Made by a program: the position numbers and the translations under genes | In this document: positions 1 to 11,700 of the stretch, in pieces | Layout: the number at the start of each line of letters is the position of its first letter | Numbering within the stretch: the stretch's first letter is position 1 | From: Sphingobacteriales bacterium | GTDB lineage: Bacteria; Bacteroidota; Bacteroidia; Chitinophagales; UBA2359 | Assembly (NCBI GenBank): GCA_016700115.1 | Contig: CP064999.1 | Location: 1,798,001-1,862,000 of the forward strand | DNA: 64,000 nucleotides | Reading direction: 5' to 3' | The notes under the pieces: model-generated | Told to the model about the DNA's origin: nothing | Databases searched by the model: none | The model's input: the letters and a program-made list of their open reading frames with translations, nothing else

Positions 1-488
1 ATCAGATGGACAGGCGATTGTTGCAACCACTCGTCAACGGCATCATCGCGACAAACTCAGTGAATGGCATTGACTATTACAACGATGCCTTTCTCCTCGA
101 TTTTACCTCACCACCCATCGCCCCGTTAGATACAGACAACGACGGAATGCCCGATGTATGGGAAACCGCAAACGGTCTCAACCTAAGTGTTCCCGACCAC
201 AACGGCACAAATCTGTCGGTTGCCCTTACGGGAATGGCGGGCTATACTAATTTGGAGTGCTACCTCAATCAATTGTCCAATGCCATATCGGGCACTGCTC
301 CCGTAATCAGCGGCACAGCAACGGCTTGTATCAACGGATATTTTACCTACTCCACCCCACCCATTGCCGGCGCAACTTATCTATGGACGGTGAGCAGCGG
401 GGTAATCATCAGCGGGCAAGGCACTCCGACTATACAGGTGCAATGGAGTGCATCGGGTACGGGGAATATCAGTGTAATGGTGTTGTAA
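1..488 (+). CDS. C-terminal part of a secreted pectate-lyase-like protein with a terminal PKD-like domain (5' end outside the window)
   Basis: The reading frame is open to the left edge, so only the last ~161 residues are visible. The segment DTDNDGMPDVWETANGLN followed by GYTNLECYLNQL is the calcium-binding-like tail seen after the beta-helix of many bacterial pectate lyases (family knowledge). After it comes an Ig-fold stretch with YLWTVSSGVIISGQGT...VQW typical of PKD-like domains in Bacteroidota surface proteins. The protein ends abruptly after this domain at TAA 486-488, with no T9SS sorting tail, so it may be truncated or may end naturally in the PKD-like domain. Its last ~30 codons have a decayed homologue at 17975-18067. 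Substrate and activity cannot be stated because the catalytic part is off the window. Confidence 0.6.
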   Translation, partial: QMDRRLLQPLVNGIIATNSVNGIDYYNDAFLLDFTSPPIAPLDTDNDGMPDVWETANGLNLSVPDHNGTNLSVALTGMAGYTNLECYLNQLSNAISGTAPVISGTATACINGYFTYSTPPIAGATYLWTVSSGVIISGQGTPTIQVQWSASGTGNISVMVL

Positions 489-884
489 GAAATCTTGATG
501 GATAATTTGCAACAGTATCCTCATTTAGACCTTGGACAAATACGAAAAATTTTTCAAAATAAATGACTGAGGAGCTTATGGTTGATAGGTTGTTTTGTTG
601 TGTTTAGAGTGAATCAGAAATGAATTATTTGTCTAGTCTTTGGAAGTCTCAGTCGAAAGGGTAAACATAGGCAAATTGAACGGGCAATCTTGCCCAATAA
701 TGTAAGGTTGTGCCAGTTTTGTTTGGTATTGGAGGTTAATTTCGCTTATTTTGCAAGACCTTTGCACAATACCCTATAAAAGGTGTAAGGGTTTATTCTG
801 TTCAATTTTAGCTTGTTTCAGTTATAATTTTCACCAAAGTCTATTGGCTATAAAGAACGCTGCAACATTTAAACTATCTAAAGC
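489..884. other. Intergenic region, 396 bp
   Basis: No credible gene is seen. The only structure noted is a small perfect palindrome, GGGCAATCTTGCCC, at 682-695. No clear terminator follows the upstream gene, and no good TTTG/TAnnTTTG promoter pair is found before the gene at 885. Confidence 0.5.
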
Positions 885-2459
885 ATGGCGCAAAACACTG
901 ACTTGTTTGAACTCATCAAAAGCATGACCACCTCCGAAAAGGCATACTTTAAACGATACGGCTACAAACAACAAAGCGTCGAAAAAGACAGCAAAAGCAA
1001 TCCGTACATGAAACTGTTTGATGCCATAGACAAACAGTCCTTATATGATGAAGATAAACTGCTCAGACAATTCGCTAAGGAAAAGTTTGTCAAAAACTTT
1101 TCGGCTACCAAAAACTACCTGTTTAATATGGTCTTGGATAGTGTTTTGGCTTGCAATGAGGGTAAAAACAACATAGACCAACTGTTGCAGCAATTGCGCG
1201 AAATTAACCTGCTCTACCAAAAAGGATTGCCGCAAATTTGCCTTAAAAAAATTGAGGCAGCCCAAAAAAAAGCAACCTATTTAGAGCTTTGGGATATTCA
1301 ATATTTCCTTTTATACCTCCAATTTACCTGCATTCATGGACAATATGATACCGGAAATACAGATTTTGGCAATATAACAGAACAAGCCGAACAAAGCCAT
1401 GCCCTTCTGCAACATACTTGGGAAGGTTTGGAACTGCTGAAAGTGGTGAAAGAAAAACTGCAAAACAAAATGAGTATGGGCGGTAGAAGCCAAGAACAAG
1501 CCGAAGCATGGGAAACATTAATGCAACATCCTATGCTACAAAATAAAGAAATGGCACTAACCACAAATACCAAACTCATTCACTACTATATAAATGTATT
1601 CTACAATATTTTTCATAATAATCAAGCACAACTCTTAATGATGGTTCAAGAAGCCGTCAATTTTTGTGAAACGCAACCATTTGTATTACAAGAGCGTACC
1701 GAAGATTATATTCTTTTTTTAGACTTTGAAATCAACATTTTAGGGCTATTGCACGATTGGAAAGCGTTAGCATTATCCATAGAAAAAATGAGCGGTGTGT
1801 TAGACAAAGAAGAAGGAAAATTGACCAAAGCGGAGGCAAACGCTTATAGGAACAACGTACTATACTTTAGACTAACCACTTATTACCGAACATGGAACCT
1901 CGAAAAATGCTTAAACATCATACCACAAGTGAAAGCAAGAACAGACATTGCTTTACCTAGACAAGCATCGGATTTATTTGTCATTGCTAAGGTTTATTTT
2001 ATGTTGAGCATGTTTGACGAAGCACTTACCACAATTGATGAAGCCTTGAATATCAAAGAATCTAACCACTATGCCGATTACTACGTAGCGCTACGCATAT
2101 TAAACCTGCTCGTTCATATAGAACTAGGTAACGAGCAACTGCTGGAATATGCCCTGCGCTCTACCTATCGGTTTTTGTACGACCGGCAGCGCTTGTTTGA
2201 TGTAGAACGTTTGTTTTTGCACTTTTCAAAAAAAGTACTGAATGCCCCCAACCATAAACAAACCATTGAACTGTATCGCGAATTGCACGAAGCAATTACC
2301 ATTACCGTAAAAGCCAACCCACAAGAGCAAGTTGCCTTGCGAATACTCAACCTACAATTTTGGCTAGAAAGTAAGATGAAAAATGTGCCTATGCGGGATT
2401 TGGTGAAGGTTTACAGAGAAAGATACGAGCAGGAACAACACCAAGCAACGTCCAATTAA
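885..2459 (+). CDS. Conserved Bacteroidota hypothetical protein, all-helical and probably cytoplasmic
   Basis: A 524-residue protein without signal peptide or membrane segment. The N-terminus (LFELIKSMTTSEKAYFKRYG) matches a widespread Bacteroidota family of unknown function that begins LIKSLTKSEKRYFK (recalled from family knowledge, not searched). The rest is rich in Leu, Glu and Lys, with amphipathic helical pairs around residues 340-420 (ARQASDLFVIAKVYFMLSMF and following) that look like TPR-type repeats. It is therefore likely a scaffold or protein-binding protein. ATG at 885 is the first good start. It stands alone and is followed by a strong hairpin terminator at 2572-2612. No enzymatic motif was seen, so no function is assigned. 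Confidence 0.8.
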   Translation: MAQNTDLFELIKSMTTSEKAYFKRYGYKQQSVEKDSKSNPYMKLFDAIDKQSLYDEDKLLRQFAKEKFVKNFSATKNYLFNMVLDSVLACNEGKNNIDQLLQQLREINLLYQKGLPQICLKKIEAAQKKATYLELWDIQYFLLYLQFTCIHGQYDTGNTDFGNITEQAEQSHALLQHTWEGLELLKVVKEKLQNKMSMGGRSQEQAEAWETLMQHPMLQNKEMALTTNTKLIHYYINVFYNIFHNNQAQLLMMVQEAVNFCETQPFVLQERTEDYILFLDFEINILGLLHDWKALALSIEKMSGVLDKEEGKLTKAEANAYRNNVLYFRLTTYYRTWNLEKCLNIIPQVKARTDIALPRQASDLFVIAKVYFMLSMFDEALTTIDEALNIKESNHYADYYVALRILNLLVHIELGNEQLLEYALRSTYRFLYDRQRLFDVERLFLHFSKKVLNAPNHKQTIELYRELHEAITITVKANPQEQVALRILNLQFWLESKMKNVPMRDLVKVYRERYEQEQHQATSN

Positions 2460-2571
2460 CCCGTTGCAGTTGTAATAAACCAACACTGCAAAACAACCTT
2501 TTTGTTTCAATCACCAGCTTTTTTCTACCCTTTCTCCTTTTCCTTTACGTCATTCTGGCAGTTAGAAAACT

Positions 2572-2612
2572 AAGAGCGCAAATCCTTTTAAATAAAGGGT
2601 TTGCGCTTCTTT
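2572..2612 (+). terminator. Hairpin terminator (copy 1 of a repeated intergenic element)
   Basis: The arms AAGAGCGCAAATCCTTT and AAAGGGTTTGCGCTTCTT pair almost completely (one bulge, one G-T) and are followed by TTATTTTC. It lies 112 bp after the stop at 2459. A close relative with the same downstream sequence is at 15402-15444. Confidence 0.65.
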
Positions 2613-2650
2613 ATTTTCTCTGCTAACCTTTCAAAATGGAAGTTTTTTGG

Positions 2651-2682
2651 TTTGCTCACATTCTTGAGTAGCGATACTTTTG
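2651..2682 (+). promoter_or_regulatory. Promoter of the giant adhesin gene
   Basis: TTTG at 2651-2654, 20 bp spacer, TACTTTTG at 2675-2682. This is a full match to the Bacteroidota sigma-A pattern TTTG-N19-21-TAnnTTTG. The predicted start of transcription is about 35 nt before the ATG at 2723. The same layout recurs before 15576. Confidence 0.65.
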
Positions 2683-2722
2683 CCTAATCAATTCATTGGT
2701 TATATCGCTAAAATGTTCTATT

Positions 2723-5700
2723 ATGAAAACCTATCCTCGTCTTTTTGTTCAAACTAATCATACAAAACAATCAATCACCGGATTGGTCAAAAACATTTGG
2801 TTACTATGTTTTTTGTGGGCTATCACAGGATTATTGAAGCCCGATGAAACAATTGGAAAGGTAGGCATTGTTGAGGAAGATACCTGTTTATTCTACATCT
2901 GCCTTACCGATGATGCCAACGACGGTTGGGATGGAGGGTACTTATTTGTTTGGGTAAATGATGATTTAGCGTTGTCTAATCTAACTTTGACTGAAGATAC
3001 CGGCTTGGCTTGTTTCTCATTTATCCTTAACCCCGGCGATATAGTACATGTTGAATACATAGCAGGCTCCGATGGCGCAGAAAACGGTTATTTCATAACC
3101 CCGGTCATAGATTCAGACCCAATATTCCAAACTAACTTCGGCGAAGAGCCTCCCTATTGGGAAACAATTACTCAACTATGTGGTGAGGTAGAGGATGAAG
3201 GAAATTTCTGTCTATATTCCATTTGCCTCTACGATTTTACCAATGACGGTTGGGACGATGCCGCTATAAGTATTTTGTTAAACGATACTTATATCCTGGA
3301 AAATATTACCCGTTTACCGGGAACAGAAATGACCTGTTTCGATTTTTGGGTTCAAGCCGGAACCGAAGTGGTTGTAACCTATAGCCCGGGTGTCGCCAAC
3401 TCCCAAGATAACTTCTACATCGTATTTGACGGATCAAACGGTTCGGGCAATGAATTGCACAATAGTTTAAATGATGGAAATATACCGCTTGATACCGTAG
3501 TATTACCAAATCCATGTATTGACGAAAACGGTCCCGATTGCAATTACTCAGGATTTGCATACATCAGTACCTTCCCTAATCCTGCCGAACTTAACTGCTC
3601 AATAACTAGTATCAATCTCACAGCAAGTGGTGGCATTAGTTACCTTTGGGATGATGATTCTAACAACCCGATAAGAGAGGTAAATACTCCCGGCGATTAC
3701 TTCGTAACCGTTACCGATATCAACGGCTGTACCGCAGATGCAGGCATCACTATCTCCCTAAATAATACGTCACCTGACGCATCTATTACCACTTCCCCAA
3801 ACACTACCGAACTCACATGCGACATAATCGAAATTGAACTAACTGCCGAGTGGGGTGGCATTATGTACGAGTGGAACAATGGCGTAGCTGACCCCTATAT
3901 TATGGCATCTATTCCCGGTACATACGCCGTAACAGTTACCGGCAGCAACGGCTGTACTGCATCGCAAAGCATTGAAATTACAGATGGCTGTACCCTTTCT
4001 CAAAACTGTCCTTCTTATGTAACCTTATACGTTGATGCATCTGTTCCCACAAGTGGTAACGGACAAACTTGGGGCACAGCCTTTAAAACCCTTGTCGAAG
4101 CCCTCGAAATAGCTTGGCAATGCCCCAATGTGGACAGCATTTTGGTTGCATCCGGAGTATATAAACCTACCAAAAAGCCATACGAAATGCTGCCCAATAA
4201 AACCGGTTCAGAAATCAATACATCCGATGCCCGCGATGCTACCTTCCACATCAGAACCGGACTATCCGTTTTGGGTGGTTTCCCAAATGGTGGCGGACCC
4301 AGAGACCCTGCTATTTTTCCGACTTATCTTGCCCCCGATATAGATGGTGTTCCTGTTTACCACGCCGTATATTTAGATGCAAGTTCCTACTGGACACCTA
4401 CCTTTGACGTAACCACTCTCAACGGCTTTGTGATTACCGGTGCCGAGGCACAAAGCCCCAATATCTATCCGATAAATGGCTTTGATCTACACCAAAACTA
4501 CGGCGGCGGGGTGTATGTAAACGGTGGTAACGTATCTATCGGAAACAACCGCTTAAACTTTAACCAAGCCAATCGTGGTGCTGCTATATACCTGTATGAT
4601 TGTAATGCAACTATATGCAACAATGATGTTACTGACAATGATGCAATACGGGGGGCAGGCATTTACACAACCGGCAGTTTGAACGGCATTGTAAACAATC
4701 AAATTCAGCGAAACGAAGCCAACCATTCCGGTGGAGGTATTTACAGCCACCAAAGTACTAATTCCTTAACCAACAACAAATTTACCCATAATAAGGCATT
4801 GGGCGTAGGCGGAGCTTATTTTACTACCGAAGGCATTACCATCGCTATTAACAATACTTTTGAGGTAAATGAAGCACTCAACAACGGCGGAGCAGCTTAC
4901 CTAGAATCGGGCAATCACACATTTACCGCCAATTCCCTTCTCAGTAATTTATCCGATAATGGTGCAGCCATTTACTCAAATGCCGATATCTTGGATTGTA
5001 TCAACAATGTTATTGCTAATAATAATGCCGCTATACAAGGCGGGGGGCTGTACCTTGTGAATGGTTTTGCAACTTTTGCGAATAATACCCTAATCGGCAA
5101 TACCTCAGCACTTTTGGGAAGCGGTATTTACACCGAAGACGGCAACCATACCTTAAATAACAACATTTTTTGGAACAACCAAACTAATTCCAACCCCAAC
5201 ACACCCGGTGCAGATTACTTCAACAACTTTGCTTTCAATACCTTTAAACACAATTTGTTGCAACTTACCGTTACCGATTACAATCCTGCCGATTTGGGTG
5301 CAACCGCTACCGGCAATATCTTTGCCCAAAACCCCTTGTTTGAGGACATCAACAACGTAATCGGACTCGATGTCATTCACCGCACCAACGATGATGGATT
5401 GCGCCTGCAAACCGGCAGCCCTGCGTTAAATGCCGGCGATAACAGCCTTATTCCTGCCGGCATTACTACCGATATCATCGGGGCAAACCGCATTCGGCAA
5501 TCCACAGTTGATTTGGGTGCTTATGAAACAAGTCCTCCTCCTTGCATCCTCATTTGTTCTAACGGAGGTACTGCCACCTATGACGAAAACGATAACTGCA
5601 GTTGCGAATGTCCGCCCGGTTACTCAGGAGCAAATTGCGAGAACTACAACCCCTGCTACAACCTTATTTGCCAAAACGGAGGCGTACCCACTGCCGATGG

Positions 5701-8700
5701 TAGCGGTAACTGTGGATGCGAATGCCCACCGGGTTACTCCAGCGCAAATTGTGAGAACTACAACCCCTGCTACAACCACCCCTGTCAAAACGGAGGCGTA
5801 CCTACTGCCGATGGTAGCGGTAACTGTGGCTGTGTTTGTCCGCCCGGTTATTCCGGCGCAAATTGTGAGAACTACAACCCCTGTTACAACCACCCCTGCC
5901 AAAACGGAGGCGTACCTACTGCTGATGGTAGCGGCAACTGTGGCTGTGTTTGTCCGCCCGGTTATTCCGGTGCAAACTGCGAGAACTATAACCCCTGCTA
6001 CAACCATCCCTGTCAAAATGGTGGTGTACCTACTGCTGATGGTAGCGGAAACTGTGGTTGTGTTTGCCCGCCCGGTTACTCCGGCGCAAACTGCGAGAAC
6101 TACAACCCCTGCTACAACCATCCCTGTCAAAATGGTGGTGTGCCCTTGGCTGATGGTAGCGGAAACTGTGGTTGTGTTTGCCCGCCCGGTTACTCCGGCG
6201 CAAATTGCGAGAACTACAACCCCTGCTACAACCACCCCTGTCAAAATGGTGGTGTACCCTTGGCTGATGGAAGTGGCAACTGCGGCTGCACATGCCCGCC
6301 CGGTTTTGAGGGTGCAAACTGCGAAACCCCAATTCCCTGTTTCAGTCATACCTGTCAAAACGGAGGCATTCCCATTCCTGAAGGGGAAGAGTGTGGCTGC
6401 CAATGCCCCACTGGCTTTATTGGCGATAATTGTGAAATAGAAGTTTGTGTAGGGGTTACCTGCCAAAACGGGGGAATACCACTTGCAACAGGCGAAAACT
6501 GTGCTTGCCAATGTCCTCCCGGATTTACCGGCAATAATTGCGAAACGCCTATACCCTGTTATACACACAGTTGTCAAAACGGTGGACTAATTGTATCAAA
6601 TCCCGATAGTACTTGCGGCTGTGAATGTCCGCCCGGGTATGAGGGCAATAACTGCGAAACCATATCGCCGTGTACGCCTGTGGTTATTTCAACATCGGGC
6701 AATACGAATATCTGTACCGATGGCGAATTTGTAACCTTAAACGCCGGTTCGGGTTATACCGCTTATCAGTGGAATGTAATGGGTGGTAATGCCACCGTCC
6801 AAAGTATTGTGGTCAATACAGCAGGGCTTTACACCGTTACCGTAACCGGCGGTAATGGCTGTACGGCACAAGGCAGTATCACTATCACTCAAAACTGCCC
6901 TCCTTTTGTATGCCCCGCCGGTACCACCTTGTATGTGGACCAAAGCGTAGGCACAAGTGGCAACGGTACAAGCTGGGCAACCGCCTATAAAACGTTTGAC
7001 GAAGCCCTTTTTGCAGCCCACAATTGTCCCGGTATAACCACCATAAACGTTGCCCAAGGCACCTACAAACCCACCCGGAAACCCTATCAAAACGGGCAGG
7101 AAATGATGACCCCCGATGCCCGCGATATTACCTTCCACCTGCCTAACAACGTAGGCATTTACGGCGGTTTTCAAATGGGCGGTTCTGCCCGCGATGTGGC
7201 AAGTTACCCCACTATACTCAGCGGTGATATTCTCGGAAACGATGTGGTTACTGTAAATGGAAGTACCCTCATCAGCATGACCGGTAATACCGAAAATGCT
7301 TACCACATTCTCCTTTCCGTATCTGATACCACTACTACTGTATTAGACGGATTTACCACTTCCGGCGGCAATGCAAACGGCATAAGTCACATCACCGTAG
7401 AGGGTGAAATGGTTTCAAGAACCGGCGGCGGCGGCATCTACCTTATTCACTCATCGCCTCACATTAACGATTGTGCCTTTGAGAACAACAGTGCCAATGG
7501 CGGTGGTGCCATGCGCAATATAACTTCCAGCCCCTTAATAGAACTTTGCAAATTTAACCGAAACGAAGCAACCAACGGCGGTGCTATCATGAACGAGCAT
7601 ACCGCTGACCCTTCACTGCTGCACTGCGTATTTGTAGCCAATAAAGCAGTAAACCACGGCGGTGCTATGTTTAATTCCAGTTCCACTCCCAACATCAACA
7701 GTTGCACTTTCAACGGGAATGAAGCCGGTTATGTAGGCGGTGCAATCCGCAACGTATCTGCTTCGCCAAACTTTGTTTTCTGTTCTTTTTCATACAATAA
7801 AGCTAAAGAAGGCGGTGCATTTCAAAACCGGCAATCCTCGCCCATCATTAATAATACGCTCTTTTCAAGCAATGAAGCTACCGAAAAAGGCGGCGCTATT
7901 TGCAACGATGACTCTTCGCCCCAGTTAAACAACTGTACTTTTGGCAGCAACTCGGCTGGAGTAAGTGGAGGGGCTTTTTCGAATGACAATAACTCGTCAC
8001 CTACTATAATGAACAGTAGTTTCTCAACTAATACTGCACAAAAGAATGGTGGAGCGATTAGCACAAATCAATCTACTTTAACACTTAATAGTTGTATTTT
8101 TTTGGAAAATGAATGTTTAAGCACAACCTCATACGGCGGTGCTTTACAAAGCTCTAACTCAGCCTTAATAATAAATAGCTGTACTTTTTCAGGCAATTCG
8201 GCTTATTATGGTGGCGGTAGCATCTTCTGCTTAAAGTCTTCACAGCAAATAAATAACAGCAAATTCATAAATAACGGTACGCTTGGCTCATGGACAGGTA
8301 TTCAAACACCCAATATATCTTATGGAGGATCAATTCGAAATGATGTTACTAATGCTGAAATAAAAAACTGCATTTTTTCAGATAACTATACCACAACACT
8401 AGGAGGGGCAATTTGCCATACAAGTGAAAATTTAACCTTAAACAACTGTATTTTTAAGCAGAATTACACACCCAAACTTGGCGGTTCCTTATATCTTAAT
8501 AGTGGTGTTTTTAAAAACATAATAGTCAATAATAGTGTGTTTTCCGATAACGAAGCTGATTTGGATGGTAGTGCTATTTTTGCTGAAGGTAATAGCAGCA
8601 TATTTACCATAACCAATTGCACTTTTTCAGATAATAAAAGCAATAGTGGCGGGGCAGCTTTTAAAAATAATTACAGTAACGCTACGCTTAATAATTGCAT

Positions 8701-11700
8701 ATTTTGGAATAATGGTACTGAAATCGTGAGTGCTGGTACTTTTACCGCAAATGTTTCCAACTCCATAGTTCAAGGCGGTTATGCGGGTGCAATAGATGTA
8801 AACCCCATGTTTGTAAACTCCGCCAACCCCGCCGGGCCGGATGGCATCTGCCGCACTGCCGATGATGGTTTGCGCTTACAAGCAGGCAGCCCGGCCATTA
8901 ACACAGGCGACAACGCTCATATTCCCACCGGCATAACCACTGATATTACCGGTGCTGCCCGCATACAAAACGGTATAGTGGATATGGGTGCTTATGAACA
9001 CTATATTTGCCCGGGCGCAGTAGTTTTTGTGGATCAAAGCATAGGCACAAGCGGAGACGGCACAAGTTGGGCAACGGCTTTTGCTACCTTAGACGAAGCA
9101 TTGTATGCTGCACACAACTGCCCCGAAATAAACACCATAAACGTAGCCCAAGGCACCTACAAACCCACCCGGAAACCCTACCAAAACGGTCTGGAAATTA
9201 CCACTCCCAATGACCGCGATTTTACTTTCCACCTGCCCAATGACGTAGCCATTTACGGCGGTTTTCCCTCCGGCGGAGGCGTTCGCAATATTGTTGCTAA
9301 CCCTACCATTCTCAGCGGCGACCTGAACGGCGATGATATAATTTCCGGTAGTGGCAGTACCCTAAGCATTACCGGCAATGCCGAAAATGTATTTCACGTG
9401 GTATTATCGGTTTCCGATTCTGATGCTACTCTTTTGAACGGATTTACCATTACCGGCGGGAATGCCAATGGCATATTTGCTGGCAGCATTACCGTGGAAG
9501 GTAAAGATATTTACCAACACGGCGGTGGTGCTATGCAGGCTTGCTCATCTTGGGTTATACTGCAAAACTGTACTCTTTCGGGCAACAGTGCTACCGATGG
9601 CGGCGCATTGTACAACAATTTCTATGCTTATCCTTCACTAAAAAACAGCACCCTATCGGGAAATGCTGCCACCAATCACGGCGGGGCAATTTTTAATTAC
9701 TTCTCTTCTCCCGATTTGAGTCAGTGTAACCTTATGGGCAATATCTGCGGCAACAGCGGCGGTGCTATATTCAGCACAGAATTATCGGCACCGGTAATCA
9801 TCAATTGCACCTTATCGGGCAACAGAGCGCAAAAGGGTGGGGCTATGTTTACCACATCTTCCTTTTTTGGCACGGTAGATATTCCTACAATAATAACCAA
9901 TAGTGCTTTTATGCAAAACAATGCCCAATCTGAGGGTGGCGCATTGCATAACAACGCTTCCGTTTTACTCAAAATCAACAACAGTACCTTTGGCAACAAC
10001 ACTGCCGGTACCTACGGCGGTGCTATTTATAACAGTAATGCAGGCAATACTACAGTTGGCAATTGTACCATAACCGGTAATACTGCCACTACCAACGGAG
10101 GTGCTGTGTATAATACTTCAGGCTCACTTTCGATTTACAATAGTATCTTGTGGAACAACAACACCCAAATCAGCGGGACTCCGGCTACTGTTTCTCACTC
10201 AATTGTACAGGGTGGCTATGCAGGTGCTACCGATTCCAACCCCTTGTTTACCAACCCCGCTAACCTTGCCGGACCCGATGGCATACACCGCACTGCCGAT
10301 GACGGAATAACCCTCCAATCTAGCAGCCCTGCCATTAATTCGGGCAATAATACCCTAATTTCGGCCGGTATTACTACAGATATTACCGGTGCTTCCCGCA
10401 TACAGTATGGCACAGTAGATATGGGTGCTTATGAAACTGCCAATGTTTGCCCAGATTTAAGTGCGGTTGCCGGTATGGCCATCATTACCAACAGCACTTG
10501 TACGGACTGCGCTCTTTCGGGCGGAAACATTAGCGCACCTTCGGTTAATCCATGCCTGCCTGGTAGCACCTTACATTATTCTACAGATAACGGCACAACC
10601 TGGACAAGCACCCTGCCCGTTTACAACCAATCTACCCCCATCACCATTCTTACCCGATGCATTTGCGATGCCGACCCAAGTACCTATAGTTTTATGGGTA
10701 GTGTCACCACAATACCCGGCGTTTGTACGCCCGTTACTGCCGGCATTACAGGAAACACGCTTAGCTTTAGCGGACAAACTACACTTACCGCTACCGGTGG
10801 AATACAGTACTTATGGAACGGCGGAAATTCACCCAATAATGCCATAAACATCTTTACCACATCGGGCAACTACACCGTAACCGTAACCGGAAGCAACGGC
10901 TGCACCAATTCGGCAACTGTCAACATTACGGTAAATACTTGTATTGACACCCTTTATGTGGACCAAAGCATTGGTGCGAGCGGCGATGGATTGAGCTGGG
11001 CAACAGCCCTGAAAACCCTTGACGAAGCCTTGTATTTAGCACACAACTGCCCCGATGTTACCACCATAAACGTGGCACAAGGCATCTATAAACCTACCCG
11101 CAAACCCTATCTTAACGGACAAGAAACTACCACCCCCGATGCTCGCGATATTACCTTCCACCTGCCCAACGGTGTAGACATTTACGGCGGCTTCCCCAAC
11201 GGAGGCGGTACCCGAAACACTGCTTTGAACCCCACTATACTCAGCGGCGACCTGCTCGGAAACGATTTGATAAGCGGCAGCGGGTTTAACCTTACTATTA
11301 ACGGAAATGTAGAAAATGCCTATCACGTAGTTCTATCGGTAGAAGATGATGAGGCTACTCTGTTAGACGGCTTTACCATAACCGGCGGCAATGCCGATGG
11401 ACCCTTATTGAGTGCTATTGCCGTTGAAACGAAAACCATATACCGGAACAGCGGCGGCGCACTATACTGTATGTGGTCAGAAATCAAAGTAAACGATTGT
11501 ACTTTTACAGGCAACGCAGCGTATAACGGTGCCGGCCTCTATAACAACAAATCTAGCCTCATTTTGAGCAACAACACCTTTGTTCAAAACTTAGGTGATA
11601 ACGAAGGTGGAGGGATTTTTAACCACATGTCCTCGCCCGAACTTAACAACCTTGTTTTTATAGGCAATTTGGCTATGAATGGCGGCGGTATGGTTAACAG

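Noticed and set aside
5430..6577. Long open frames on both strands across the EGF repeats (336 codons plus, 317 codons minus)
   Set aside because: They result from the 114-bp repeat being free of stops in other frames. They lack starts, signals and domains, while the main frame has perfect EGF cysteines.
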